A stretch of DNA of 64,000 bases from Bin55 sp965205965. GTDB lineage: Bacteria; Pseudomonadota; Gammaproteobacteria; Pseudomonadales; Azotimanducaceae. The position numbers and the translations under genes are program-made. Below are positions 17,904-27,793 of the stretch, in pieces. Each line of letters begins with the position of its first letter. Within the stretch, counting starts at the first letter, position 1. The notes beneath the pieces are model-generated. The model had not been told where the DNA came from. It saw only the letters and a program-made list of their open reading frames with translations, and made no database searches. The stretch lies in contig CBDBHT010000007.1 in the NCBI GenBank assembly GCA_965205965.1, positions 1,364,001-1,428,000 of the forward strand. The letters run 5' to 3'.

Positions 17904-19034
17904 ATGGTTAAAAATACGGCTATGAATCAACTGCCTTCTGAATACGCCTCGTTCATGCCAGATTTCGGACGTCGAGTGGGCGATGGCCCCATTTTCGTGT
18001 TGTTGCTTGGTATAGCTGGATTTGGATTAGTGGTCCTATACAGTGCGGTTCAGGGTGATCTTAACGTATTCATCAATCACGTGATTCGAACGGGATTGGC
18101 GTTTCTGGTGCTTATTGTAGCAGCGCAGTTTGTGCCTCGTCTATACATCCGTTGGATTCCAATTATTTATACGGTTTCAGTATTGTTACTAGTAGTCGTG
18201 ATTTTTTTCGGTATCAGTGTTAAGGGTTCGCAGCGGTGGCTTGATTTGCCATTACTGCCTCGCTTTCAACCGTCGGAAGTCATGAAAATTGCGATACCAC
18301 TAATGTTGGCATGGTATTTAGGCAAACGAGAATATCCGCTAAATTTTCTGGAATTATGCGTATGCGTATTGATTATTGGTGTTCCCGTTGTATTGATTAT
18401 GCTTCAACCGGATTTGGGTACTAGCATGCTTCTCGTGATACTAGGATGTGGCATGCTGGTGTTTGCTGGCATAAATTGGCGGTGGATTGTCGGCGCGGTT
18501 GCGGGACTTATTCCATTACTTCCGTTAGCGTGGATATATCTACTTCATGAATATCAAAAGGAACGACTACTAACGCTTTTTTATCCAGACCGCGAACCAC
18601 TTGGTGCGGGTTGGAGCATCGCCCAGTCTAAAATCGCCGTTGGGTCGGGCGGCTTACTCGGCAAGGGAGCGTTTCAGGGAACGCAGAGTCAGCTGGACTT
18701 TCTTCCGGAAAGTCATACGGACTTCATTCTTGCAGTCATTGCGGAAGAATTCGGCTTTGTCGTTACCGCACTACTCTTGATAGCGTATTTTGGCGTATTT
18801 GCACGCGGTTTTTATATTGCAACGCAAGCGAGAGACCGGTTTGGACAGTTAGCCGCCAGCGGGTTAACCTTGATTTTTTTTACATATGTTGTGGTAAACG
18901 TCGGTATGGTGTTAGGGATCTTTCCGGTAGTTGGGGTGCCGTTACCGTTCATCAGTTATGGCGGAACCTCCGCACTCACGTTGATGGGTGGACTAGGTAT
19001 CGTAATGGCTGTACACAAAAATAAGGGTTGGTAA
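17904..19034 (+). CDS. rodA: Peptidoglycan glycosyltransferase RodA
   Basis: A 376-residue SEDS-family polymerase of about ten membrane helices that makes glycan strands together with PBP2. Signature residues include GSQRWLDLPLLPRFQPSEVMKI, LQPDLGTSMLL, the long loop LLGKGAFQGTQSQLDFLPESHTDFI (with the catalytic Asp region) and the final PLPFISYGGTSALT. Start at 17904 (ATGGTTAAAAAT) or the next ATG. Overlaps or abuts mltB. Confidence 0.95.
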   Translation: MVKNTAMNQLPSEYASFMPDFGRRVGDGPIFVLLLGIAGFGLVVLYSAVQGDLNVFINHVIRTGLAFLVLIVAAQFVPRLYIRWIPIIYTVSVLLLVVVIFFGISVKGSQRWLDLPLLPRFQPSEVMKIAIPLMLAWYLGKREYPLNFLELCVCVLIIGVPVVLIMLQPDLGTSMLLVILGCGMLVFAGINWRWIVGAVAGLIPLLPLAWIYLLHEYQKERLLTLFYPDREPLGAGWSIAQSKIAVGSGGLLGKGAFQGTQSQLDFLPESHTDFILAVIAEEFGFVVTALLLIAYFGVFARGFYIATQARDRFGQLAASGLTLIFFTYVVVNVGMVLGIFPVVGVPLPFISYGGTSALTLMGGLGIVMAVHKNKGW

Positions 19035-20113
19035 CGGCCATGTATTGGGTACTACGTACTACTGTTGGAATCCTAGCTTGTAGCTTTGCGCTTTCCATTT
19101 TTGCTGAAGCCAAGCTTAGGTCAGATATGATTGAGTTCATTGATGAGATGGTCAAAGAACATGCATTTGACAAAAGAGTACTCAGGCAAGTTTTTAGCAA
19201 GGTAGAACTAAACCCGCGCATCATCGAAATTATGGAGGCACCGGCGGAATCTAAAGCTTGGGCTGAATATCGCAAAAATTTTATTACGAGAGAGCGCATT
19301 GATCGAGGCGTGACTTTTTACCGTAGACATAAGGATATTCTTAAGACGGCTGAAGATAAGTTCCATGTGCCAGCGGCTCTTATCGTAGCGATTATAGGCG
19401 TGGAAACGGATTACGGCCGTGTTCTCGGTAATTACGCAGTTATCGATGCGATTTCGACGTTAGCGTTTGATTATCCCAGGCGCGCTGTTTTTTTTCGAAA
19501 GGAATTAGAACAATTTCTATTGTTAGCTTGTGAGGAGCGCGTTAAACCGTTTACCGCAAAGGATTCATGCAACTTGACGGGAAGTGAGACAGATGTCGGT
19601 TCTGAAATATCGATTCGAGATTTGGTAGGTTCCTATGCAGGGGCAATGGGCATTGGACAGTTCATTCCGTCTAGTTTCCGTCATTTTGCAATTGACTTCG
19701 ATGGCGACTCTAAGCGTGATATTTGGATTAACGTGAACGATGCCATTGGTAGCATCGCAAACTATTTTTCGGTCCATGATTGGCGCGGTGGTGAGACCGT
19801 TGTTTTGCAAACTGAGGTTGATGAGGGCAACCAAGCATTGGTTGAAACTGCAAATAAAGGATTGAAACCAAGTTACACCCTAAAAGAATGGAAATCTATC
19901 GGATTGAATATCGTGAGCGACGAAAATCGCTCGGCGGCGTTGTTCCTTATGGAAGCGGAAGACAGGCCGGAGTATTGGCTCGGTTTCCACGATTTTTACG
20001 TCATAACTCGGTATAACCACAGTGCATTGTATGCATTAGCCGTATCTCAGCTTGCGATGGAATTAGAGGCCGAATTAGATATCGAGAATTTCAATCCACC
20101 GTTGACTCATTAA
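19028..20113 (+). CDS. mltB: Membrane-bound lytic murein transglycosylase B
   Basis: 361 residues from a TTG overlapping rodA. The ATG at 19040 (MYWVLRTT) better fits a signal peptide start. The signal is about 25 residues (ILACSFALSIFAEA) without a clear lipobox cysteine. Catalytic region: ALIVAIIGVETDYGRVLGNY with the catalytic Glu, then AMGIGQFIPSSFRHFAIDFDGD. Cleaves glycan strands to 1,6-anhydro products in the periplasm. A cysteine-containing insertion (about 165-190) between these motifs is slightly unusual. Its stop abuts the rlpA ATG (TAAATG). Confidence 0.93.
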   Translation: MVTAMYWVLRTTVGILACSFALSIFAEAKLRSDMIEFIDEMVKEHAFDKRVLRQVFSKVELNPRIIEIMEAPAESKAWAEYRKNFITRERIDRGVTFYRRHKDILKTAEDKFHVPAALIVAIIGVETDYGRVLGNYAVIDAISTLAFDYPRRAVFFRKELEQFLLLACEERVKPFTAKDSCNLTGSETDVGSEISIRDLVGSYAGAMGIGQFIPSSFRHFAIDFDGDSKRDIWINVNDAIGSIANYFSVHDWRGGETVVLQTEVDEGNQALVETANKGLKPSYTLKEWKSIGLNIVSDENRSAALFLMEAEDRPEYWLGFHDFYVITRYNHSALYALAVSQLAMELEAELDIENFNPPLTH

Positions 20114-20917
20114 ATGCTAATTTACGTGCATATCCTTGCAGTCACGCTGGTGGTGGGAGCGGTATGCTCTTGCAAGTCTTTCAACGTGTCGGCTTCCACT
20201 AAAGTACTAGTCAATTACGAGGAGACTGACATAGTCGATGATGTGCCCTTGAACCCACCTTCTGGTTTAGAGCTACTGCCAAATCCTACAGTCACTAAGA
20301 TGGAACTTAGTAAAATCGGTAACAATCCCTATTCTGAATTTGGACAGACTTATGAAGTCTGGAAAGCTATCGATGACGAATATGCTGAAGAAGGCCTTGC
20401 TTCGTGGTATGGGACTAAATTTCATGGACGAACGACGTCAAGTGGTGAAGTCTATGATATGTATGCACTGACGGCCGCACACAAACACCTGCCGATACCA
20501 TGTTTTGTACGGGTAACCAATTTGGATAACGGCCGGTCAACGATCGTAAAAGTAAACGATCGCGGTCCGTTCAAATCCAGTCGGATTTTGGACGTGTCGT
20601 ATGCTGCTGCTGTGAAACTAGGATTTGCAGATAAAGGAATAACGGATGTTCGCGTTGAGGCGGTGGGACCCGATAGCGATGAAGTAAGAGGGCGGTATTT
20701 TGTGGAAACCGACGCAGTGAGAGGTAGAGGCGAAGCTGACGAGCTTTTTGCATTCATGCAAAGCATCTTTGCCTCAGCACCCAAGATCGTTCCAATGGAC
20801 CACGCCGATTCTTATCGAATTCGGCTTGGTCCATATTCAACGTTAGATACTGTCAAGCGCGTCAAGGCGTTGCTTCTTATGCACGCACAATCTGTATCCA
20901 TTCTAGTCACGGAGTAA
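20114..20917 (+). CDS. rlpA: RlpA-like septal ring lytic transglycosylase/lipoprotein
   Basis: 267 residues. A signal peptide ending at a lipobox-like VVGAVC (Cys16 or Cys18) suggests an outer-membrane lipoprotein. The double-psi beta-barrel domain is clear: GLASWYGTKFHGRTTSSGE, DMYALTAAHKHLPIP, VRVTNLDNGRS and VNDRGPFKSSRILDVSYAAA, with the conserved catalytic-type Asp and Glu. The last ~60 residues (SYRIRLGPYSTLDTVKRVKALL) resemble a SPOR domain binding denuded glycans. Sits between mltB and dacA as in other gammaproteobacteria. Confidence 0.92.
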   Translation: MLIYVHILAVTLVVGAVCSCKSFNVSASTKVLVNYEETDIVDDVPLNPPSGLELLPNPTVTKMELSKIGNNPYSEFGQTYEVWKAIDDEYAEEGLASWYGTKFHGRTTSSGEVYDMYALTAAHKHLPIPCFVRVTNLDNGRSTIVKVNDRGPFKSSRILDVSYAAAVKLGFADKGITDVRVEAVGPDSDEVRGRYFVETDAVRGRGEADELFAFMQSIFASAPKIVPMDHADSYRIRLGPYSTLDTVKRVKALLLMHAQSVSILVTE

Positions 20918-20924
20918 CCATGCT

Positions 20925-22076
20925 GTGAGGGTATTAACGACGATTACAACTTCCGCGTTGATGTGCGCATCTATCGTATGGGCTCAAGACATTCCGGTCA
21001 TGCCGCGTGCGCCGGACATCGCGGCTCGCAGTTACATTCTTATGGATGCGGATACTCAAACGATTCTGATGGAGTTCAACAGCGATGAATCGATACCGCC
21101 AGCTAGCTTGACAAAAATCATGACGCATTACGTAGCGACGAAGGAAATTGATGCTGGGCGGCTTTTGGAAGAAGATCTCGTCAAAGTCAGTGTCAATGCA
21201 TGGCAAACCGAAGGCTCCAAGATGTTCATTCGTGAGGGGACTTCGGTGAAAGTAGGAGATTTGCTAAAAGGTATCGTTATTCAGTCTGGCAACGACGCAA
21301 GCGTAGCAATCGCCGAACATATTGCAGGTTCCGAAGATGCATTTGCTGACATGATGAATGCATACGCGGAACGTCTCGGATTAAGCAACTCAAGTTACAT
21401 GAATTCAACGGGATTACCCGACGAACAACACTACTCTTCCGCGCGAGATATGGCGTTACTTAGTCGTGCGTTAATCAATGAGCATCCGGACCAATATCGA
21501 CTCTATGCTGAGCTTGACTTCACTTACAACGGAATTCAGCAAAGTAATCGCAACCGCCTGCTACGTTTGGACCGAACGGTAGACGGAATTAAGACGGGAT
21601 ATACTAAAGAGGCTGGTTTCTGTCTAGCGGCCTCTTCCGTGCGGAATGGTATGCGGTTGGTAAGTGTTGTGATGGGCACGGATAGCGAAGAAGTTCGTAC
21701 GCGTGAGACGCGCAAATTGATCAGCTATGGGTTCCGCAATTTCGAAACGAGAAAAATCTATTCGACTGACGATTCGTTCGATCCCGTGCGGGTGTACTAC
21801 GGGGTGACTAATCAGCTTTCGCTGGGCATTGGCCAGGACTTGGTATTGACCATACCACGGGGGCGGTATACAGATTTAAAGGCGGTCCGCGACCTTCCCA
21901 ACAGGGTAGAAGCACCAATCAAGAAAGGTGAGAATGTAGGACGTCTTCGAGTGCTTTTGGATGAAAGTGAAATCACAGCGTTGCCTCTTCTAGCACTTGA
22001 AGACGTACGTGAAGCCGGGTTCTTTTCCAAGATGAAAGATGCGATGCTGAGTTTTTTTGAAAGCGATAACGAATAG
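20925..22076 (+). CDS. dacA: D-alanyl-D-alanine carboxypeptidase (PBP5/6 family)
   Basis: 383 residues with a signal peptide (cleaved after WAQ, about 21). Serine active-site motifs are S61-LT-K64, S121-G-N123 and K223-TG. Removes the terminal D-Ala of pentapeptides and so limits cross-linking. The C-terminal beta domain and a final amphipathic helix (FFSKMKDAMLSFF) for membrane attachment are present. GTG start at 20925, seven bases after the rlpA stop. The 3-prime end overlaps lipB by 20 bases. Confidence 0.95.
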   Translation: MRVLTTITTSALMCASIVWAQDIPVMPRAPDIAARSYILMDADTQTILMEFNSDESIPPASLTKIMTHYVATKEIDAGRLLEEDLVKVSVNAWQTEGSKMFIREGTSVKVGDLLKGIVIQSGNDASVAIAEHIAGSEDAFADMMNAYAERLGLSNSSYMNSTGLPDEQHYSSARDMALLSRALINEHPDQYRLYAELDFTYNGIQQSNRNRLLRLDRTVDGIKTGYTKEAGFCLAASSVRNGMRLVSVVMGTDSEEVRTRETRKLISYGFRNFETRKIYSTDDSFDPVRVYYGVTNQLSLGIGQDLVLTIPRGRYTDLKAVRDLPNRVEAPIKKGENVGRLRVLLDESEITALPLLALEDVREAGFFSKMKDAMLSFFESDNE

Positions 22077-22743
22077 AGCTTCCTCGGTATCAAGCGTCCG
22101 CGTCCGGGAATTAGGTCGAACTGTCTACGAGCCGGTTTGGCAGTCCATGCGCCGTTTTACCGAGCTGCGAACGGCCTCGACTGTTGACGAGATTTGGATT
22201 ACCGAACACGAGCCAGTTTATACGCTTGGCCAGAATACCTCGTATGACCACATTTTAACTGCCAATGGAATTCCAATAGTGGTTACTGACCGGGGAGGGC
22301 AGGTGACTTATCACGGTCCAGGACAGCTTGTTGTATATGTCCTATTCGACCTAGCACGGATGCGCATTAACGTCCATCAACTGGTGAATAGTTTGGAGCA
22401 ATCTATGATTGATGCCTTGGCGAAGTGGGGTATTAAAGCTGGCCGGATTCCTGGAAATCCAGGTGTTTACGTATACAATAACAAAGTCGGTGCTCTTGGT
22501 TTACGAATTAAACGACATTGTACCTACCACGGTATAAGCCTCAACATTTCGATGGATTTGATGCCCTTCTTGGGTATAAATCCGTGCGGAATGATAGGTA
22601 TGGAAGTACGGCAGGTCTCGGATTACTGTGGCGTAAATGAAGTATCTAAGGCAGCAGGCCCGGTCGTTGACGAATTGTGCTCAAACTTTCGTTTCAAAGA
22701 TATTGAGCGCACGAGGGACAATTTGGGTCTCGAGTTAGTTTGA
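22057..22743 (+). CDS. lipB: Octanoyl-[acyl-carrier-protein]:protein octanoyltransferase LipB
   Basis: 228 residues from a TTG inside dacA. Homology begins near VRVRELGRTVYEPVW, so the real start may be a little downstream at a non-ATG codon. Transfers octanoyl groups from ACP to lipoyl domains. Motifs: GGQVTYHGPGQLVVY, KVGALGLRIKRHCTYHG (with the active Lys) and INPCGM (catalytic Cys). lipA, its usual downstream partner, is absent here. Instead a minus-strand gene converges, and the coding ends overlap by 50 bases. Confidence 0.92.
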   Translation: MKAITNRASSVSSVRVRELGRTVYEPVWQSMRRFTELRTASTVDEIWITEHEPVYTLGQNTSYDHILTANGIPIVVTDRGGQVTYHGPGQLVVYVLFDLARMRINVHQLVNSLEQSMIDALAKWGIKAGRIPGNPGVYVYNNKVGALGLRIKRHCTYHGISLNISMDLMPFLGINPCGMIGMEVRQVSDYCGVNEVSKAAGPVVDELCSNFRFKDIERTRDNLGLELV

Positions 22744-23443
22744 GCTTGTGCCAGTCCATGCGTTTCGCATCAAGGTAAAGAACATATCCAGTAAGTGGTT
22801 CACCAAACTCTGCCAATAGTTTAATTCCTTCCATGGCCTGTATGGTACCAATGATCCCCACTAAAGGAGAAACAACACCGTTTTCTGCGCAGCTCAACTC
22901 CACATCGCTGGCGTTGTGATAAAGACATCGGTAGCAAGGAGAATCCGTTTTCCTAGAGTCGAATACCGCGATTTGTCCTTCTAATCGAATCGCGGCACCT
23001 GAGACGAGTGGCGTACGCTCGTATAGACATGCGTCGTTGATCTCATGTCGGCTGGAAAAATTATCCGTTGCATCGAGTACGACGTCTACGCTATGAATAA
23101 GCGCTTTTAAAGCATCACCATCTAGACGTCTGGGAATACAATCCAATCGTACCGAGGAGTTCAGCTGTTTGATAGCATGTGCGGCAGAGTCAACTTTCGA
23201 CATTCCAATCGATTTTTCTGTATGGGCGATTTGTCGCTGGAGATTGCTAATATCTACGCGATCGTCGTCCATCAAAACGAGCTGACCAACACCGCTGGCA
23301 GCTAAGTAAATAGAAACGGGACATCCTAGCCCTCCTAAGCCAATCACCAAGGCTTTTGATGACAATAGCTGATCCTGTCCTCCAATCTCAATTTCTGGAA
23401 GCATGATTTGACGGCTGTATCGTAGTAATTCCGCGTCGTTCAT
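22694..23443 (-). CDS. moeB: ThiF/MoeB/HesA-family adenylyltransferase
   Basis: 249 residues. An E1-like enzyme that adenylates the C-terminal Gly of a sulfur-carrier protein. The Rossmann motif GLGGLGCPVSIYLAASGVG (about 35-53) is followed by DDDRVDISNLQRQ (ATP/Mg site), DATDNFSSRHEIND, and two zinc-binding pairs, CYRCLY and CPSC. Located immediately after prmC (ATGA overlap), the common gammaproteobacterial site of moeB. The partner could be MoaD or ThiS, and no such gene is in the window. The gene symbol is assigned by context. Confidence 0.85.
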   Translation of the reverse strand: MNDAELLRYSRQIMLPEIEIGGQDQLLSSKALVIGLGGLGCPVSIYLAASGVGQLVLMDDDRVDISNLQRQIAHTEKSIGMSKVDSAAHAIKQLNSSVRLDCIPRRLDGDALKALIHSVDVVLDATDNFSSRHEINDACLYERTPLVSGAAIRLEGQIAVFDSRKTDSPCYRCLYHNASDVELSCAENGVVSPLVGIIGTIQAMEGIKLLAEFGEPLTGYVLYLDAKRMDWHKLKLTRDPNCPSCAQYL

Positions 23444-24285
23444 CGTTTCATTCCTTCAGTAACTCGCGGGATACCGCCTAAGTCAGTCGAAGTGGTGACG
23501 TCGACAAAATGCGCATCCAGGAACAGTTGACGGACCGGTTCGGCTTGGTTGTAACCATGTTCAACAATCAGATTCCCGTATTCATTCAGAAACTTTGGGG
23601 CCGTGTGGATGATGGCGCGTAACCCCGAAAGACCATCATCGCCGCCTACCAATGCCTTGCACGGTTCGAATCTGACGTCTCCAGAGGATAGGTATGGGTG
23701 GCTGCGTTCAACGTAAGGTGGATTCGAAACTATTACTTCAAAGGCGTCATCTAATGAAGCGTACCAATCCGATTGAACGACCTTAATGGGCAGTGACAAC
23801 GTTCGTATATTTGATTGGCATGTTGCCAGGGCAGTAGATTCGATATCAGTGGCAGTGACGGAGGTATCTATTTCCGAACGAATCGCCAATGCGACGGCAC
23901 CGCATCCCGTACCTAGGTCAAGTACACGCGTATTTTCGTTTATATAAGTCAACGCTCTTTCAACGAGCAACTCGGTCTCAGGTCGCGGTATAAACACACC
24001 GGGTGGAGTTTTCAGAGTAAGGGACCAGAACTCTTTCTCGCCCAGAATGTGTGCAACTGGTTCGCCCGATTGCCTACGATCAATCCAATGCTGAAGTTTT
24101 AAGTATGACGATGAAGTGACAAAGTGTTCCGGATACGCGTGGAGGAATGAATGGCTGACGTTGAGTGCTTTGCTCGTTAGCACGTCCGCATCAACGCGGT
24201 TCAATACCTTACGTGCCCTTTGCAGACAAGAAGATATCGTTTCATGACCATGAACGTTTTCTGTTTCACGAATCGACGATTTCAT
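23440..24285 (-). CDS. prmC: Peptide chain release factor N5-glutamine methyltransferase
   Basis: 281 residues. Methylates the Gln of the GGQ motif in RF1 and RF2, which are needed for efficient termination. The SAM-binding motif VLDLGTGCGAVALAI and the diagnostic NPPYVERSH motif are visible, after a small N-terminal helical domain. It follows prfA with a 20-base overlap, so enzyme and substrate are in one operon with hemA upstream. Confidence 0.94.
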   Translation of the reverse strand: MKSSIRETENVHGHETISSCLQRARKVLNRVDADVLTSKALNVSHSFLHAYPEHFVTSSSYLKLQHWIDRRQSGEPVAHILGEKEFWSLTLKTPPGVFIPRPETELLVERALTYINENTRVLDLGTGCGAVALAIRSEIDTSVTATDIESTALATCQSNIRTLSLPIKVVQSDWYASLDDAFEVIVSNPPYVERSHPYLSSGDVRFEPCKALVGGDDGLSGLRAIIHTAPKFLNEYGNLIVEHGYNQAEPVRQLFLDAHFVDVTTSTDLGGIPRVTEGMKR

Positions 24286-25381
24286 TTTCCGTATCGTCTC
24301 GAAATTTACAGAGCTGATCAGCCCGATTTTCCCGAATCAGAGGTTCAATGATTTGGTCCATTGAGCCTGCTAGAATCTTTTCAAGTTTGTAGACGGTGAG
24401 ATTGATACGATGGTCCGTGATACGTCCTTGAGGAAAGTTGTACGTTCGTATGCGTTCAGACCTGTCGCCACTACCGACCTGTGACTTCCTCATCCGTGCC
24501 TGTTCACTTCTCTGTTCGGTCTGTGCAATGTCAAGAATTTTTGCCTGCAGTAGTGCCATAGCCCGTTCGCGATTTCGATGTTGCGACCGCTCATCCTGAC
24601 ATTCGACCGCTATACCCGTTGGAACGTGAGTTAAACGTACCGCTGAATCTGTTTTGTTGATATGTTGTCCACCGGCACCGGATGCTCGAAACGTGTCCAT
24701 TCGCAGATCGGTTTTATCAATATCGATTGTATCGATGTTATCTACTTCCGGCAGAATTGCGACGGTGCATGCAGACGTATGAATTCGTCCTTGCGATTCC
24801 GTTTCTGGTACACGCTGAACTCTATGGGTACCGGATTCGAACTTCAGTTTGGCATAAACGTCTTGTCCACCAATCCTATAAACAACTTCCTTGTACCCGC
24901 CGTGCTCACCTATGCGTTCGTTAACGCAATCCGTATCCCAACCTTCTTGGACAGCGTAGCGTAGATACATTCTCAAGAGGTCTCCAGCGAAGATAGCGGC
25001 TTCACTTCCTCCCGTACCCGCACGAATTTCAAGAAACACGTTCTTTGAGTCATCAGGATTAGCAGGTGCCAAGAGTGATTCGAGGTGATGTAACTCTTGT
25101 GCAAGTATCGGCGTAAGCTCTGAAATCGTTTCAGATGCAAGTGCCTTCAGTTCACCATCGTCTTCATGAATAAGGGCATTGGCTTCATCCAATTCGGCTG
25201 CGATCTTCAAGTACCGATCGTAGCTCGAAATTACCGGTTGGCCCTCAGCAAACTCCTTTGATAGTTTGGGGAATTGCGTTCTGTCTGAAAGCACGTCCGG
25301 GTCCGCAAGCAAAAGAGACAATTCCTCATGACGCAATTTGAGATCATCGATTTTCTCGATGAGACGGTGTGAAGATGCCAT
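24266..25381 (-). CDS. prfA: Peptide chain release factor 1
   Basis: 371 residues. Recognises UAA and UAG stop codons. The catalytic GGQ is in GAGGQHINKTDSAVRLTH. The tripeptide anticodon region reads VPETESQG, with PET where E. coli has PAT. The N-terminal helical domain and the C-terminal region RTYNFPQGRITDHR are standard. ATG start two bases after the hemA stop. Operon order hemA-prfA-prmC-moeB. Confidence 0.95.
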   Translation of the reverse strand: MASSHRLIEKIDDLKLRHEELSLLLADPDVLSDRTQFPKLSKEFAEGQPVISSYDRYLKIAAELDEANALIHEDDGELKALASETISELTPILAQELHHLESLLAPANPDDSKNVFLEIRAGTGGSEAAIFAGDLLRMYLRYAVQEGWDTDCVNERIGEHGGYKEVVYRIGGQDVYAKLKFESGTHRVQRVPETESQGRIHTSACTVAILPEVDNIDTIDIDKTDLRMDTFRASGAGGQHINKTDSAVRLTHVPTGIAVECQDERSQHRNRERAMALLQAKILDIAQTEQRSEQARMRKSQVGSGDRSERIRTYNFPQGRITDHRINLTVYKLEKILAGSMDQIIEPLIRENRADQLCKFRDDTENEIVDS

Positions 25382-25383
25382 GG

Positions 25384-26637
25384 TTAATCTAATTCGTAGA
25401 TGGAACGTAGATAGTCGAGCAGCTGCTCATCCTGCTCTGCATATGCGTTTCGCAGCGAAACGATCTGTCTGTGTGACAGCTTATTCGTTAAATCATGTGC
25501 GAACCTTTCGAGAATCTCGACGGGGTCGTTTCCCGATTTTAGTTTCTTTAATGCCCGAGATAGCTGTTCATCGCGGATATGGTCTATCTGGACACGAAAT
25601 TGTTTTAGCAGTTCATTTGCATGCGTCGTATTTTTCTCTCGAAGGTAAAGTGCTACTCCTTCTCCAACTATCTTTTCCGCTTCATCAACCGCGGAACGTC
25701 GAGAGTCTAGTCCCTGTTCAATGATCGACGTCATATCGTCGATCGTGTAAAGGTACATGCCAGGAAGATTAGCAGAATCTGGTTCAACATCGCGAGGGAC
25801 AGCGAGATCTGCTACGAATACAGGTCTATGACGACGGATATGGCACGCACGGTCAAGCATGTCTTTAGATACATGGAAAGACGAACTTCCCGTCGTTCCT
25901 ATAATGATGTCAAACTCATGCAGGCGACTAGCAATTCGATTTAGAGGGATTGCGACGCCGGCCAATTCCGACGCTAACAGTTCTGCATTCAGTACAGTTC
26001 TATTGGCGACAACGAATCTACGCACCCCCAAACTTTTAAACTGACGGCTTGCACGATGTGCCGTATCGCCTGCACCAATAACAAGTACGTTCGTCGTTGA
26101 GACGTCAGCGAAAATGCGTTGCGCTACGGTGGTCGTGGCATATGCTAAAGAAACCGGACTCCGTCCAATGGCGGTGTCAGATCGGACACGTTTCGCAATT
26201 CGTAAAACATTTTCGGAAAGTTGGTCAAGCTCTACCCCGATAGCGTTCGCGATACGCGATGATGAGTACGCGGCCTTGAATTGACCTAGGATTTGTGGTT
26301 CGCCGAGTACCTGTGAATCGAGACCGCATGCAACGCGCATAATATGTTGAACTGCAAATGCATCCCAGTATTCGTATATCGAAGGGTGAAGATCGTCGAG
26401 GGAAACGCTTCTATTTTCACAGAGCCATTTTTTAACGTGTTCCGCGCATTCGGTTACGAGTACGCAATGAAGTTCCGTGCGGTTGCAGGTCGATAGAATC
26501 ACTACCTCGCTCACGTCGGGAATCTGTGCCTTCAGCGATTGCAACGCGCGTCCTAGTTCTTCCGCAGGAAACGCGACTTTTTCCCGGAAGTCGATCGTTG
26601 CCGAGCGGTGATTCAAGCCAAGGGCAAGAATCGGCAT
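25384..26637 (-). CDS. hemA: Glutamyl-tRNA reductase
   Basis: 417 residues. First step of C5-pathway haem synthesis, reducing glutamyl-tRNA to glutamate semialdehyde. LGLNHRSATIDFREK opens the protein. The nucleophile Cys51 lies in STCNRTELHC. VLGEPQILGQFK and the NADPH-binding segment VLVIGAGDTAHRASRQF follow, with a C-terminal dimerisation helix. Leads the hemA-prfA-prmC-moeB operon and diverges from lolB, as in E. coli. Confidence 0.95.
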   Translation of the reverse strand: MPILALGLNHRSATIDFREKVAFPAEELGRALQSLKAQIPDVSEVVILSTCNRTELHCVLVTECAEHVKKWLCENRSVSLDDLHPSIYEYWDAFAVQHIMRVACGLDSQVLGEPQILGQFKAAYSSSRIANAIGVELDQLSENVLRIAKRVRSDTAIGRSPVSLAYATTTVAQRIFADVSTTNVLVIGAGDTAHRASRQFKSLGVRRFVVANRTVLNAELLASELAGVAIPLNRIASRLHEFDIIIGTTGSSSFHVSKDMLDRACHIRRHRPVFVADLAVPRDVEPDSANLPGMYLYTIDDMTSIIEQGLDSRRSAVDEAEKIVGEGVALYLREKNTTHANELLKQFRVQIDHIRDEQLSRALKKLKSGNDPVEILERFAHDLTNKLSHRQIVSLRNAYAEQDEQLLDYLRSIYELD

Positions 26638-27036
26638 CGGATAATATTGATAGAAGCACTAAAGTATTGGTGGCAAATGTTATCAAATCGATAGTTCAAG
26701 CGTGATTCCCATTGTCTTATCGTTCTGTCAACTCGCATGGAAGGGTGTCTTGATCTGCGGTCCCTAAAGTCATTTCCCAGTAAATGAAAGCCGCCAAGGA
26801 ACACTAAAGATTATGACGGATACACTTGCAGATTCCTGACTCCCGATCTTAATTGACTGCAATGTCTTCCCAAGCCGCTTCTGATGGAAGTTGATATTTC
26901 TTGCATATATAGCTTAAAGATCTATTCGTTTTGTTGACGTATGTCAACGATATGCTCGAAAGTATACGTTGTGATGTGAAAAAAAGTACTCAGATCTATT
27001 ACACTCGATAGCTTGATTTACTTTCAAGAGCAATAA
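26638..27036. promoter_or_regulatory. Divergent hemA/lolB promoter region
   Basis: About 400 bp between divergent genes. A perfect inverted repeat TTGACGTATGTCAA (26934-26947) lies about 90 bases before lolB and contains a -35-like TTGACG. It may be an operator or part of a promoter. No confident -10 was assigned. The rest shows nothing recognisable. Confidence 0.35.
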
Positions 27037-27666
27037 ATGAAAGTAACATCCTTACAGAAACTCTATCCCGAACGTGGTTGGAGAATTGATTCGCTTCTTT
27101 CGGAGGTTGGTGTTAGGTATATATTTGTAAGTATTTTCTGCGTTGTATTAGCTTCGTGTATTCCGTTCGGGAATCCACAAATAAATGGGGAGCAGCTGTT
27201 TTATTTAGAAGGCCGTCTTGGTATATCGACTGCAGAAGAATCCTACGCTGCGAGTTTCAAATGGTCGCAATACAATCGGACGACAGTACTGGACCTTTGG
27301 AGTGCATTGGGAATGGGGCACGTACGTATCTCTGGCGTTCCGGAGAGGATGTCGGTAAAACTACCGAAAGGAGAGCAACTTCGTAATATTAACGTTAGAG
27401 AGTGGATGAAACGGGAATTTGGCTGGTCCTTACCTTTTCGTGCGCTACCCTCGTGGGTTCGGGCGTTGCCCGTTCCCGGTGAACATGTGGCGGATGTGGA
27501 ACGCGATGATCAAGGCAGGGTCACTTCCTTTATACAGAATGGCTGGCTGGTAGAGATGAAAGGGTTCCGGGAGGTCAGTGGTCAGCAATTTCCTATGCGG
27601 GTTTTGATGAGACACGGTGAATTACGTGTCAAGATAATTTGCAGGAATTGGGCCGTTTCTAGCTAG
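27037..27666 (+). CDS. lolB: Outer-membrane lipoprotein LolB
   Basis: 209 residues. LolB receives lipoproteins from LolA and inserts them in the outer membrane. The lipobox VVLASC (Cys about 42) follows an unusually long N-terminal extension of about 25 residues before the hydrophobic core (IFVSIFCVVLAS), so the true start may lie downstream. The body matches the family: FYLEGRLGISTAEESYAASFKWSQ, LWSALGMGHVRISG, EFGWSLPFRALPSWVRALPVPG. ispE, usually directly downstream, is absent. Confidence 0.88.
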   Translation: MKVTSLQKLYPERGWRIDSLLSEVGVRYIFVSIFCVVLASCIPFGNPQINGEQLFYLEGRLGISTAEESYAASFKWSQYNRTTVLDLWSALGMGHVRISGVPERMSVKLPKGEQLRNINVREWMKREFGWSLPFRALPSWVRALPVPGEHVADVERDDQGRVTSFIQNGWLVEMKGFREVSGQQFPMRVLMRHGELRVKIICRNWAVSS

Positions 27667-27793
27667 CAGCGAATCGCAAGTTTATGTGATCCATAACTTC
27701 GTTGGAGCACGTAGTAATACGAAGATTCAAGTATTTTGTTTTTTGAGGTCCACTTCAAAGGTGCGCATTCAAGTCGACTAAAATGCCACGTTC